Source: Deltaproteobacteria bacterium (GTDB lineage: Bacteria; Desulfobacterota; GWC2-55-46). Taken from it: a stretch of DNA of 13,883 nucleotides. How positions within the stretch are numbered: the stretch's first letter is position 1; each line of letters opens with the position of its first letter. Below the pieces are notes generated by a model that was not told where the DNA came from, did no database searches, and saw only the letters and a list, made by a program, of their open reading frames with translations. Below, piece after piece: positions 7,042-13,620 of the stretch. Both the position numbers and the translations under genes were made by a program. The DNA is taken from positions 1-13,883 of the forward strand of contig JACRNN010000212.1 in assembly GCA_016234955.1 (NCBI GenBank), in the 5' to 3' direction.

Positions 7042-7139
7042 CTTATCAAGCCGATAAGATTAAAGAAGTAGGTTTCGGACTACCTGTCTATAAAGTTAGA
7101 TAGTCATCCGAGTTCTGTGCGGAGGGTCTGTGCCGAGAG
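7042..7139. other. Structured segment in the rsmB/chemoreceptor gap, possible ncRNA or leader
   Basis: The divergent gap 6870-7451 is AT-rich and has no ORF of interest. Within it, CTTATC/GATAAG (7042-7047 with 7053-7058) makes a 6-bp hairpin. A nested helix follows: GACTA (7078-7082) with TAGTC (7101-7105), closed inside by TCTA/TAGA. Two direct copies of TCTGTGC lie at 7114-7120 and 7127-7133. I tried to fit a GEMM c-di-GMP riboswitch, which often precedes chemoreceptors, and could not. Confidence 0.3.
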
Positions 7140-7272
7140 GTTGGTCGATCAGATTTTCCATAAAAGTATCTAATTATACTTGGTTTTTAACCATACCCCC
7201 CATTATGTGCTCTTTAGGGCGCAAAAGGCCTTGGATCAAAGCGTAGCATGAATGAAGTTTTAAAATGTTTTA

Positions 7273-7370
7273 TTTAAATACTCTTAAACTCCCGGCTTTA
7301 AAATCAACAGTGAATTTACTTTTTAAATATTTTATCACTTCAGGTATTTTTAAGTCAACGGTGGTTTCAC
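7273..7370 (+). repeat. Imperfect tandem duplication (47 and 49 bp) upstream of the chemoreceptor gene
   Basis: Copy 1 (7273-7319) and copy 2 (7322-7370) both begin TTTAAATA and end in a shared block: TTTAAAATCAACAGTGAATTTAC and TTTTAAGTCAACGGTGGTTTCAC, where 17 of 23 positions agree. The middle parts are more diverged. They may be two regulator binding sites or a promoter duplication; a poor sigma-28-like pair (TAAG at 7351, GCTGATAT at 7372-7379) overlaps the end of copy 2. Confidence 0.4.
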
Positions 7371-7451
7371 GGCTGATATCGCCTTATAAATGACCAGTAC
7401 TGAACCCGGAAGACCCGGATAAGTAAAAAGTGAGAGGAGGTATGGCATCGT

Positions 7452-9593
7452 ATGAGGAAATTTCTTCACCGTATCAGCATCAAAAGCTTCCTGATCGGCG
7501 TTGTCGGGGTACTCGTCCTTTTACTTACAATAATGTCCGTAAACAACGTCTGGAACGCCTACAGGGACGGCAAGGAGTATTCACGCGTCGGCATGGCGAA
7601 CGATATGGCGGACGCCATATTGACGGCCGCCGGGTTCGAGGCCAAGGAGCGCGGGATGACCGCGATGGTGCTCGCCTCGGACAAGGCCGGGGACGCCTCT
7701 TTTATAGAAAAGGTGCATGAGACGAGGGCCAAGGGCGAAGAGTCGCTGAAAAAGGCCAATGAGCTCGCCGAAAAACTCATTGAGGCGGACAGCTCCAACA
7801 CGGCGCTCAAAACGGCGCTCCGCAGGGCTAAAGAGGCCTACACGCAGCTTGAATCAGCCCGCAGGGACGCCGACAGGAACCTGGGCCTGGACGCAAAGAG
7901 CTACCCCGCCAGGGAATGGATAAAGAATATAACGAACTTCATCCAGGCCAACGCGGAGGTGAGGCTCGCGGCCTTCGCCTCCACCGCGAGCAAGGACAGC
8001 CTCCAGGAGGCCCTCAGGATGAACATCGAGCTCAAGCAGTCGATATGGCTCGTAAGCGAATACGCCGGCCGTGAAAGGGCCACGATGGCGAACTTCGCAA
8101 GCTCCAGGAGGCCGCTGGACGCGACCGCCTCCGAGAACTTGAAGACATACGGCGCCATAGTAAACAACAACCTCGCGCCCATCCTTCGCCTCAAGGACAT
8201 GAACGGGATAGACCCGGATGTGCTCAAAGCGGTGGCGAAGATGGAGGAGGTGTACATCGGCAGGTTCGGGGAGACAAGGTCCCGCATGTACGCGGCCTCC
8301 TCCACGGGCGAATACCCGTTAAGCGGCAAGGAGTGGATCGACAGGAGCTCTGAAGCCATAGATACCGTAATAGCCGTATCTAACGACGTCGGCGCGATGG
8401 TCTACAATGGCATAAAGGCCGACGTGGCCGCGTCCAGGAGGAACATGGCGGCGTCGGTGGTTGTCCTTGCCGTCGTCATCGCCATAGGCCTTGGGTCCAT
8501 CCTGGTCATAAACTCCAAGGTCATCACGCCGATGTTATATCTCAATAAGGCGATCAACGAGATAGAGAATACCGGGGACCTGACGCTCTCCATAAACGTG
8601 GAGTCCAGGGACGAGAGCGGGCAGATGGCCAAAGCCTTCAACGGCATGATGGGCAAGTTCCACGGCGTCATAAGGGACATCCACTCCTCGATTGAGCGCC
8701 TCGCATCCTCGTCCGAGGAGCTCTCGGCCTCGGCCGTGCAGATAGCGGGGGGCACCAAGTCCCAGAGCGCGAAGGCCACCCAGGTCTCAACAGCCGCCCA
8801 GCAGATGAACGCCACGATCCTGGAGGTGGCCAGGAACGTCTCCAGCGCGTCGGACGCCGCAAAGGACGCCAGCGGGGTGGCCACCAGGGGGGGCGGCATA
8901 GTCTCCAGGACTATAGACTCGATGAACGGGATATCGGCGAGCGCGAAGGAGTCGAGCGGGATAATATCGGCGCTTGGAGACCGTTCAAAGGAGATAGGCA
9001 ACATAATAAACGTCATAGACGACATCGCGGACCAGACCAACCTCCTCGCGCTCAACGCGGCGATAGAGGCGGCCAGGGCCGGGGAGCAGGGAAGGGGCTT
9101 TGCGGTCGTGGCCGACGAGGTGAGAAAGCTCGCCGAGAAGACCATGAAGGCGACCAAGGAGATAGGCTCGATGATAAAGTCGATGCAGGACGAGACGTCC
9201 AGGGCCATCACTTCCGTTGAGCGCGAGGTCGTGGCCGTGGAAGACGGGGTCGGGCTGGCGATGGAGGCCGGAGAGGCCCTCAAGGAGATAGTCACGAAAG
9301 TCGATATCGTGACGTCCATGATACACCAGGTGTCCACTGCCACGGAGGAGCAGAGCGCCGCGACCGAGCAGATAAGCAACGACATCGAATCGGTAGCCGG
9401 GGTGGTGTCCGAGACCTCATCGAGCGCCGAGCAGATAGCCGGGACGAGCCAGGACATAGCGGACCTCGCAGGGTCGCTCAAGGCCATGGTGGAGACGTTC
9501 AAGATATCCGGCTCCCCCAGGGCGCATGCGGAGCGGCAGGCATTCATGGATGAGGGCGCTAATGTGGCGCCTATGAGGAGGTCCGCCTTTTAG
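7452..9593 (+). CDS. Methyl-accepting chemotaxis protein with NIT-like sensor, HAMP and signalling domain
   Basis: This is a transmembrane chemoreceptor of 713 residues. TM1 spans about 11-30 and TM2 about 332-353. The periplasmic domain of about 300 residues is helical. It carries two Arg-Gly/Arg-Glu helix motifs (KERGMTAMVL at 65-74 and GRERATMANF at 206-215) of the kind seen in NIT (nitrate/nitrite-sensing) domains; this assignment is inferred. HAMP follows at about 355-408. The cytoplasmic coiled coil has the conserved CheA/CheW-binding hairpin DQTNLLALNAAIEAARAG (527-544) and GFAVVADEVRKLAEKT. There is no C-terminal NWETF-type CheR tether; it ends MRRSAF. The ATG has GAGAGGAGG about 11 nt upstream. 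No che genes are nearby, so it is an orphan receptor feeding a distant array. Confidence 0.93.
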   Translation: MRKFLHRISIKSFLIGVVGVLVLLLTIMSVNNVWNAYRDGKEYSRVGMANDMADAILTAAGFEAKERGMTAMVLASDKAGDASFIEKVHETRAKGEESLKKANELAEKLIEADSSNTALKTALRRAKEAYTQLESARRDADRNLGLDAKSYPAREWIKNITNFIQANAEVRLAAFASTASKDSLQEALRMNIELKQSIWLVSEYAGRERATMANFASSRRPLDATASENLKTYGAIVNNNLAPILRLKDMNGIDPDVLKAVAKMEEVYIGRFGETRSRMYAASSTGEYPLSGKEWIDRSSEAIDTVIAVSNDVGAMVYNGIKADVAASRRNMAASVVVLAVVIAIGLGSILVINSKVITPMLYLNKAINEIENTGDLTLSINVESRDESGQMAKAFNGMMGKFHGVIRDIHSSIERLASSSEELSASAVQIAGGTKSQSAKATQVSTAAQQMNATILEVARNVSSASDAAKDASGVATRGGGIVSRTIDSMNGISASAKESSGIISALGDRSKEIGNIINVIDDIADQTNLLALNAAIEAARAGEQGRGFAVVADEVRKLAEKTMKATKEIGSMIKSMQDETSRAITSVEREVVAVEDGVGLAMEAGEALKEIVTKVDIVTSMIHQVSTATEEQSAATEQISNDIESVAGVVSETSSSAEQIAGTSQDIADLAGSLKAMVETFKISGSPRAHAERQAFMDEGANVAPMRRSAF

Positions 9594-9628
9594 GGCCGGG
9601 TCCTCTGCCTCGCATTATATTCCATAGT

Positions 9629-9653
9629 CCTCCGATAGTCAGGCTATCGGAGG
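9629..9653 (+). terminator. Strong hairpin after the chemoreceptor gene (candidate terminator)
   Basis: CCTCCGATAG (9629-9638) pairs perfectly with CTATCGGAGG (9644-9653) over a 5-nt loop, 36 bp after the stop codon. No T run follows on the + strand, so termination may be weak or factor-assisted. Confidence 0.45.
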
Positions 9654-9706
9654 GCGTCCATATTACCCCGCCTCTTTGCAATCCGACCCCAACGCCGTCG
9701 GCCTCC

Positions 9707-9735
9707 TTGAAAACCCGGCGGCCATCTGATATCAT
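9707..9735 (+). promoter_or_regulatory. Sigma-70-type promoter for rseC-smpB, probably leaderless
   Basis: TTGAAA (9707-9712), a 17-bp spacer and TATCAT (9730-9735) match the housekeeping consensus at 4/6 and 4/6 or better with ideal spacing. The start codon ATG begins 6 bp after the -10 box, where transcription would start, and no SD precedes it. Confidence 0.55.
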
Positions 9736-9741
9736 TAAAAC

Positions 9742-10176
9742 ATGGAAGAGTACGGTCTTGTCATAGAGAAGAAGAACGAGGGCGTCGTCGTGATACGGGC
9801 TCAGAGGACATCCGCGTGCGACGGCTGCGCCTCGAAGAACACCTGCGGGACGGGAGGGGCGGGCAATGAGATGCAAATAGAGGCGGACAACCCGGTGGGG
9901 GCGTCCGTCGGGGACAGGGTCGTCTTCACGGTCGGCGCCGGCAGTGTATTGAAGGCCGGACTCGTGCTCTACCTCGTGCCGATATTAAGCTTCATAGCGG
10001 GCGTGGTGCTCGGGCAGGCCGCCTCGGCAAGGGTCTTCCCGGGACAGAACCCGGACCTCGTCTCAGGGGCGCTCGGAGTCCTCTTCCTCGCCGTTGCCTT
10101 CGTAGGCCTCAAGGTCTACGGCTCAATGATAGAGAAGGGCAGGTCTTTCAGGTCCCGTGTCTTGAGGGTGGTATGA
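9742..10176 (+). CDS. RseC/MucC-family membrane protein (SoxR-reducing system type)
   Basis: This 144-residue inner-membrane protein has the RseC family layout. The N-terminal cytoplasmic beta domain opens with MEEYGLVIEKK. A Cys cluster follows (Cys26, Cys29 and Cys35 in ACDGCASKNTCGTG), then ADNPVGASVGDRVVF. Two membrane helices lie at about 71-91 and 107-125, and the tail is basic. In E. coli RseC is linked to sigma-E control and to reduction of SoxR with the Rsx/Rnf complex; neither partner is in this window, so the job here is not fixed. The start codon has no SD and lies 6 bp from a -10 box, pointing to leaderless translation. smpB starts 2 bp after its stop, so the two genes are almost certainly co-transcribed. 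Confidence 0.8.
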   Translation: MEEYGLVIEKKNEGVVVIRAQRTSACDGCASKNTCGTGGAGNEMQIEADNPVGASVGDRVVFTVGAGSVLKAGLVLYLVPILSFIAGVVLGQAASARVFPGQNPDLVSGALGVLFLAVAFVGLKVYGSMIEKGRSFRSRVLRVV

Positions 10177-10177
10177 C

Positions 10178-10639
10178 TTGGCGATAGAGATAGTAACCCA
10201 GAACAGAAAGGCCTACCACGACTACTTTATCGAGGAGACCGTCGAGGCCGGCATTGTCCTTACCGGGGCGGAGGTCAAATCCCTGAGGGCCGGGAAGGCC
10301 AACCTCAAGGACAGCTACGTTAGGATAAAGGACGGGGAGGCGTTCCTCGTAAATACCCACATAAGCCCCTACTCGCAGGCCGACGGCTTCGCCAAGGCCG
10401 ACCCTGAGAGGACGCGCAAGCTCCTCCTCCATAAAAAGGAGATAGAGAGGCTCATAGGCAAGATAAGGGTGAAAGGCTACACCATCATCCCGACCAGGAT
10501 ATACTTCAAGGGCGGGAAGGCCAAGGTGGAGTTGGCCCTGGCAAAGGGCAAGACCTATTACGACAAGCGCGATACCATAAGGAAAAAAGAGACCGCGAGG
10601 GAGATATCCAGGGCCATGAAGTCCGGGAAGAAGAAGTAG
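10178..10639 (+). CDS. smpB: SsrA-binding protein SmpB
   Basis: SmpB binds tmRNA and brings it to stalled ribosomes in trans-translation. The 153-residue protein is the normal length. Signature segments include NRKAYHDYFIEETVEAGIVLTGAEVKSLRAGKANLKDSY split over residues 7-45, VNTHISPYSQA, RTRKLLLHKKEI and YFKGGKAKVELALAKGKTYYDKR, with a basic C-terminal tail ending SGKKK. The tail is expected to fold in the mRNA channel. The start is TTG at 10178, 2 bp after the rseC-like stop; GAGGGTGG at about 10164 acts as the SD inside the upstream gene. The ssrA gene follows 122 bp downstream, a common pairing that supports both calls. Confidence 0.96.
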   Translation: MAIEIVTQNRKAYHDYFIEETVEAGIVLTGAEVKSLRAGKANLKDSYVRIKDGEAFLVNTHISPYSQADGFAKADPERTRKLLLHKKEIERLIGKIRVKGYTIIPTRIYFKGGKAKVELALAKGKTYYDKRDTIRKKETAREISRAMKSGKKK

Positions 10640-10686
10640 CCCGGATGGGGTGCGGTGTGTGTCGGCGGACGGCCTTAATGATGCGC

Positions 10687-10715
10687 TTTTGATTTCCGCG
10701 GAAGTATGTTATAAT
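10687..10715 (+). promoter_or_regulatory. ssrA promoter
   Basis: A perfect -10 TATAAT (10710-10715) lies 17 bp after a poor -35 TTTTGA (10687-10692); TTGATT two bases later is closer to consensus but gives a 15-bp spacer. Transcription would start near 10722, leaving a leader of about 40 nt to be removed by RNase P. Confidence 0.6.
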
Positions 10716-10761
10716 ATTTAGTGAAGGTTGGAAGGCTCTTTGACATGGTGTTTTGAAGAAT

Positions 10762-11113
10762 GGGGGCGACTGGCTTCGACGGGACGGTCCAGTGCTCATG
10801 GTTGCATGCCGAGGTCTGTGGTCTCGTTAAACCAGCAGAACAATATAGTCGGCAACGACTACAACTACGCTCTAGCTGCCTAATAACAGCTAGCGTCCTT
10901 GAGCGGGTTTCCTGCGCCCGTTTGAAGGACGACACTCAGCAGGATGGCCTTTGCGGCTTCTGTCCGTAGTTTCAAAGGCGAGATCAACCGGACTTGCCGC
11001 AACGCGGATTGCCTGTAGTAAGCGCGGCGGCGAGATATAAATACAGGCTAAGCATGTAGGAGCTTGAGTTTTGGCGTTTCCGGACGTGGGTTCGATTCCC
11101 ACCGCCTCCACCA
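10762..11113 (+). ncRNA. ssrA: Transfer-messenger RNA (tmRNA)
   Basis: tmRNA rescues stalled ribosomes and tags their products for proteolysis. The 5' end GGGGGCGACTGGCTTCGACG is the canonical tmRNA start. The 3' end has the T-arm GGTTCGATTCCC and acceptor strand CGCCTCC, then A and an encoded CCA. The acceptor stem pairs 7 bp including one G-U. At 352 nt it is the usual one-piece length. The tag frame is at 10851-10883. A short hairpin (CTAGCTG...CAGCTAG) follows the tag, as in other tmRNAs. smpB precedes it. The 3' end is a frequent integrase target, and mobile DNA begins soon after. Confidence 0.97.
10851..10883 (+). other. tmRNA tag-peptide reading frame: GNDYNYALAA
   Basis: After ATAGTC the frame reads GGC AAC GAC TAC AAC TAC GCT, then CTA GCT GCC, and then TAA TAA. 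This encodes GNDYNYALAA with Gly (GGC) as the resume codon. The C-terminal ALAA is the classic ClpXP-recognised end. E. coli's tag starts at the equivalent point with Ala (GCA). Confidence 0.85.
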
Positions 11114-11174
11114 GATTAATTTAATAAAATCAAGCAGTTACAGCGTTAAGGCTCTCAATATTTGGGGGCCTGAT

Positions 11175-11208
11175 GGGGGCCCGGAAGCATCCGGGCTCCC
11201 GTTTTTTT
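11175..11208 (+). terminator. Intrinsic terminator of ssrA
   Basis: GGGGGCCCGGA (11175-11185) pairs with TCCGGGCTCCC (11190-11200) over an AGCA loop: 11 pairs including one G-U. It is followed directly by GTTTTTTT. It lies 62 nt after the mature tmRNA 3' end. Confidence 0.9.
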
Positions 11209-11240
11209 ACTGCATGGAGTCCAAGGTTTTAGGAAACAGA

Positions 11241-11984
11241 CTACTTCTGTAGAGGTAGTTGTATTTTTTTCTGTATCACCCTGACCTTGTTGTTAAGCCC
11301 TTCAACGAAGCCGAGAGAGACTTTGTTTTCATGCATGCAATAGGCAGCTATGCCATCCAAGCGCCGCTCGATCATCCCTGCGAACTTCTCATAGGGCTCA
11401 AGCCTCTGCCACTTCAGCGACTCCTTCCAGTTATCGAAGAACCGCCGCGCCCATCCATCAGTCTGATAGCTCCACAACTGCCCGAAGGTCTCCTTCAGTA
11501 GGTGCGCCGTATTAAGACGCTTGTTGGCCCAAGGAGCTTCTTCAGAGCCTTCCTGCCATCTAGCGCTTCTCCCTGTTCGACAAAATAGTATACTTCTGCC
11601 CCTTGATGTACGAGCGGTCTTTCCCGCTTAGCCGCGTATTCCATCTTGCGCACCTTGTCCAGCGACTCTCCCAAGCGCTTCATCACATGGAACTTGTCAA
11701 AGAGAATCGCCGCCTGAGGAACATTCTTCTGCGTGGACTTCCTAAACGCCTTCCACACATCCATGACCGCGAGTTGTATCTTCTTCGTCTTCTTCGGCCC
11801 AAGCCGCTCGTAGAACGTATCCATGCATGCCTCAGACCGGTCTTCGTCCCCCGGACCATATCGGCTTGCCGCGCTCCATATCGCTCACCACTACCCGGTA
11901 GGTATGCCCTTTCCGTAGGGACACCTCGTCTATCCCCATGACGCGGGGAGCGGCAACAGGATTGCGCTCCAGTTGCTTGCGCAT
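11241..11984 (-). pseudogene. ISL3-family transposase, 5'-truncated and frameshifted
   Basis: Three pieces read in order on the minus strand. The first (11832-11984) includes the DDE-domain opening MGIDEVSLRKGHTYRVVVSD; the second (11495-11824 and slightly upstream) has FYERLGPKKTKK...MDVWKAFRKS and LFDKFHVMKRLGESLDKVR. The third (from about 11520 down to 11241) has HLLKETFGQLW, RLEPYEKFAGM and LGFVEGLNNKVRVIQKK. These are ISL3-family hallmarks. The N-terminal zinc-finger and HTH portion, about half of the protein, is missing; an in-frame TGA and then IS3-related sequence occur just upstream. Two frameshifts break it, at the C runs 11848-11852 and 11528-11530 (G runs on the coding strand); one extra G in each restores the frame. 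The C-terminus also stops early. It should be inactive unless the shifts are sequencing errors. Confidence 0.85.
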
Positions 11985-12030
11985 GTCTCAGTCCCGTGCA
12001 CAGGATGTCCCTCTAAACCTACCCCCATCG

Positions 12031-12768
12031 TCAAGACAAAAAAGAGGGTTGTATTTGGTGTAGAGGAGCCTGCGCTGGTTTAGACTCCGAATCTTTCTTA
12101 AGCCTCTGTTCCCCGAGGTAGACCTCCTGGGGCGTCCGGTAACTGAGGGCCTCGTGGAGCCTCTCCGTGTTGTAGAAGTGGAAGTACCGGGCGAGTGACT
12201 CTCTGGCCTCTTTTGCCGTCTCGTAGCTCTTCAGGTAAACCTCTTCGTACTTGACCGTCCTCCAGAGCCTTTCAACGAAGATGTTGTACATGGCCCGGCC
12301 GCGTCCGTCCATGCTGATTTTGATTCCGAGGTCGAGAAGCCGTCCCGTAAACTCTACGCTCGTGAACTGGCTGCCCTGATCGGAGTTGAAGATATCGGGG
12401 CTTGAAAGCATCAACGCCCTCTCCAGCGCCCTTATGCAGAACTCTCTGTCCAGAGTCGTGGATATCTCATAGGAGAGCACGTAGCGGCTGTGCCAGTCCA
12501 TTATGGCCGCAAGATAGATAAAGCCGTGTTTGAGCCTTATATACGTGATGTCCGTTGACCACACGTGGTCAGGACGCTCGATGACGATTGCCTTCAGCAG
12601 ATACGGATACTTCTTATGGTCCTTGGCGGGCTTTGAGAGCCACGGCTTAGGATACACGGCCTCAAGCCCCAATATCTTCATCAGGCGCCTTACCCTCTTG
12701 CGGTTGACCCCGTAGCCTTTGGTCCTAAGCCACTCCGTCATCTTCGGCACGCCGTAGAAGGATTCCAA
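12031..12768 (-). pseudogene. IS3-family transposase orfB, 5'-truncated
   Basis: The 245-residue reading frame is an IS3-family integrase-type (rve) DDE transposase. The HTH_21-like part FYGVPKMTEWLRTKGYGVNRKRV is at about 4-26, with RLMKILGLEAVYPKP following. All three catalytic residues appear in motifs WSTDITYI, FNSDQGSQFT and FVERLWRTVKYEEVY. The end has YFHFYNTERLHEALSYRTPQEVYLG. Family orfB proteins normally have about 40 or more residues before FYG, and a frameshifting orfA upstream. Here the frame is open back only to a stop near 12843 with unrelated-looking sequence, and no orfA exists, so the left half of the IS is lost. The listed start is a TTG of doubtful meaning. Downstream GATGGGGGTAGG (12019-12030, minus strand) may belong to the right IS end. 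Confidence 0.85.
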
Positions 12769-12850
12769 TGGTATCTGCCGGGTTTGCGGAAGGTGGGAGG
12801 ATTTAAGGTCAGGAACATGTTCTTCATGTAAGGAAGAGGCTCATGACGCC

Positions 12851-13426
12851 ATGAAACTTGATGGTGAGAAGCGAAAGGGTCGTGTGACTGCTGAAAGGGT
12901 CGCGCTGTTTGTCGATGGCGGAAACATGTTTTACGCGCAGATGAATAACGGTTGGTTCATAGACTGGGAAAAGGCGTACCGTTATTTCGGCAGCCGGAAG
13001 AAGGTGAGCGGGGCCTTTTTTTTCACCGCCTATCCACTGGCGGCGGAGGTTGAAAAGATCAGCAGGTATCACGCCTTCAGGAAGGCGCTGATCTACAGCG
13101 GGTATAACGTTATAGACAAAGAAGTCAAGGTGCTGCCGGATAAGCTAAAGGGGAACATGGACGTGGAGATAGCTTTCAGGCTTCTGACCGAGATAGACAG
13201 GTATGATGAACTGGTGTTTTTCGGCGGGGATTCCGATTTCGTGGTTGTGTTCAACCATCTCAAGAACCTGGGGAAGAAGATCCTGTGCGTTGGGCGTCCT
13301 GATATGACGTCTCTGGAGATAAGGAACATAGCTACGGCCTTTCACGATTTGAACGACCTGAAAGGATATCTTGTGATGAGAGAGAGGCGCTGCGGCAATG
13401 GAAACAGACAGGGGCGAACGGCTTAA
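12851..13426 (+). CDS. NYN-domain (LabA/DUF88-like, PIN-fold) protein
   Basis: The 191-residue protein matches the NYN branch of PIN-like nucleases. The first strand VALFVDGGNMFY carries Asp22 and the Asn25 typical of NYN proteins. KLKGNMDVEIAFRLLTE places Asp104, and DELVFFGGDSDFVVVFNHLKNLGKKI places Asp127 and Asp129, so a full acidic metal site appears present. Family members are known or predicted RNases; the target here is unknown. The ATG has GGAAGAGG about 12 nt upstream. The last 29 bp overlap an ORF resembling the start of an HDOD protein, implying the two were coupled. By eye GC is lower than in the purine genes. It is flanked by an IS3 remnant and an IS256 element, so it may be cargo or a relic of a disrupted operon. 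Confidence 0.85.
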   Translation: MKLDGEKRKGRVTAERVALFVDGGNMFYAQMNNGWFIDWEKAYRYFGSRKKVSGAFFFTAYPLAAEVEKISRYHAFRKALIYSGYNVIDKEVKVLPDKLKGNMDVEIAFRLLTEIDRYDELVFFGGDSDFVVVFNHLKNLGKKILCVGRPDMTSLEIRNIATAFHDLNDLKGYLVMRERRCGNGNRQGRTA

Positions 13427-13556
13427 GGTCAGGATTGACGGTCTGACGAGGATTTCGATGATCCCTGTGGTATTGATGAAGGTTCTTGAGATCGTGGAGG
13501 ATGAAAGGAAGGGGCTACGGAGTTCGTCGTCAGCTCGTCAAACCATCGGTGTTTAA
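13398..13556 (+). pseudogene. Truncated HDOD-like N-terminus overlapping the NYN gene
   Basis: An ATG inside the NYN gene's end opens 52 codons: METDRGERLKVRIDGL..., then ISMIPVVLMKVLEIVEDERKG. This resembles the opening helix-loop-helix of HDOD signalling domains (pattern xLPxLPxVxxKxLExxxD). Similarity stops at a GGGG run (13511-13514); adding one G would give KGATEFVVSSSNH, which is slightly closer to an HDOD continuation and stays open to 13618. Either way it stops at the IS256 element, so it is a fragment. The HDOD assignment rests on about 30 residues and is tentative; it could be another regulator. Confidence 0.4.
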
Positions 13557-13620
13557 ACCATCCGACAGAAAGATACGGTGAGATATACTTCCTGAAACCA
13601 ACACTTCTTACAAGGTAACG

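Noticed and set aside
7190..7250. GGGCGCAAAAGGCC as part of a GEMM (c-di-GMP) riboswitch before the chemoreceptor gene
   Set aside because: The partner motif (CACAGGGCAAACC-like) and the expected hairpin between them are missing.
8402..9547. 381-codon minus-strand ORF inside the chemoreceptor gene
   Set aside because: It is the antisense shadow of the repetitive heptad coding sequence; no SD and no family resemblance.
10740..10745. TTGACA as -35 box for ssrA
   Set aside because: A -10 box at 17 bp would fall inside the mature tmRNA 5' end; the TATAAT at 10710 fits better.
10760..11252. Short ORFs overlapping ssrA on both strands
   Set aside because: The region is fully explained by the tmRNA gene with its canonical ends and tag frame.
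11603..11941. Plus-strand ORF of 112 codons in the ISL3 region
   Set aside because: It is the antisense of clearly recognisable ISL3 transposase fragments.
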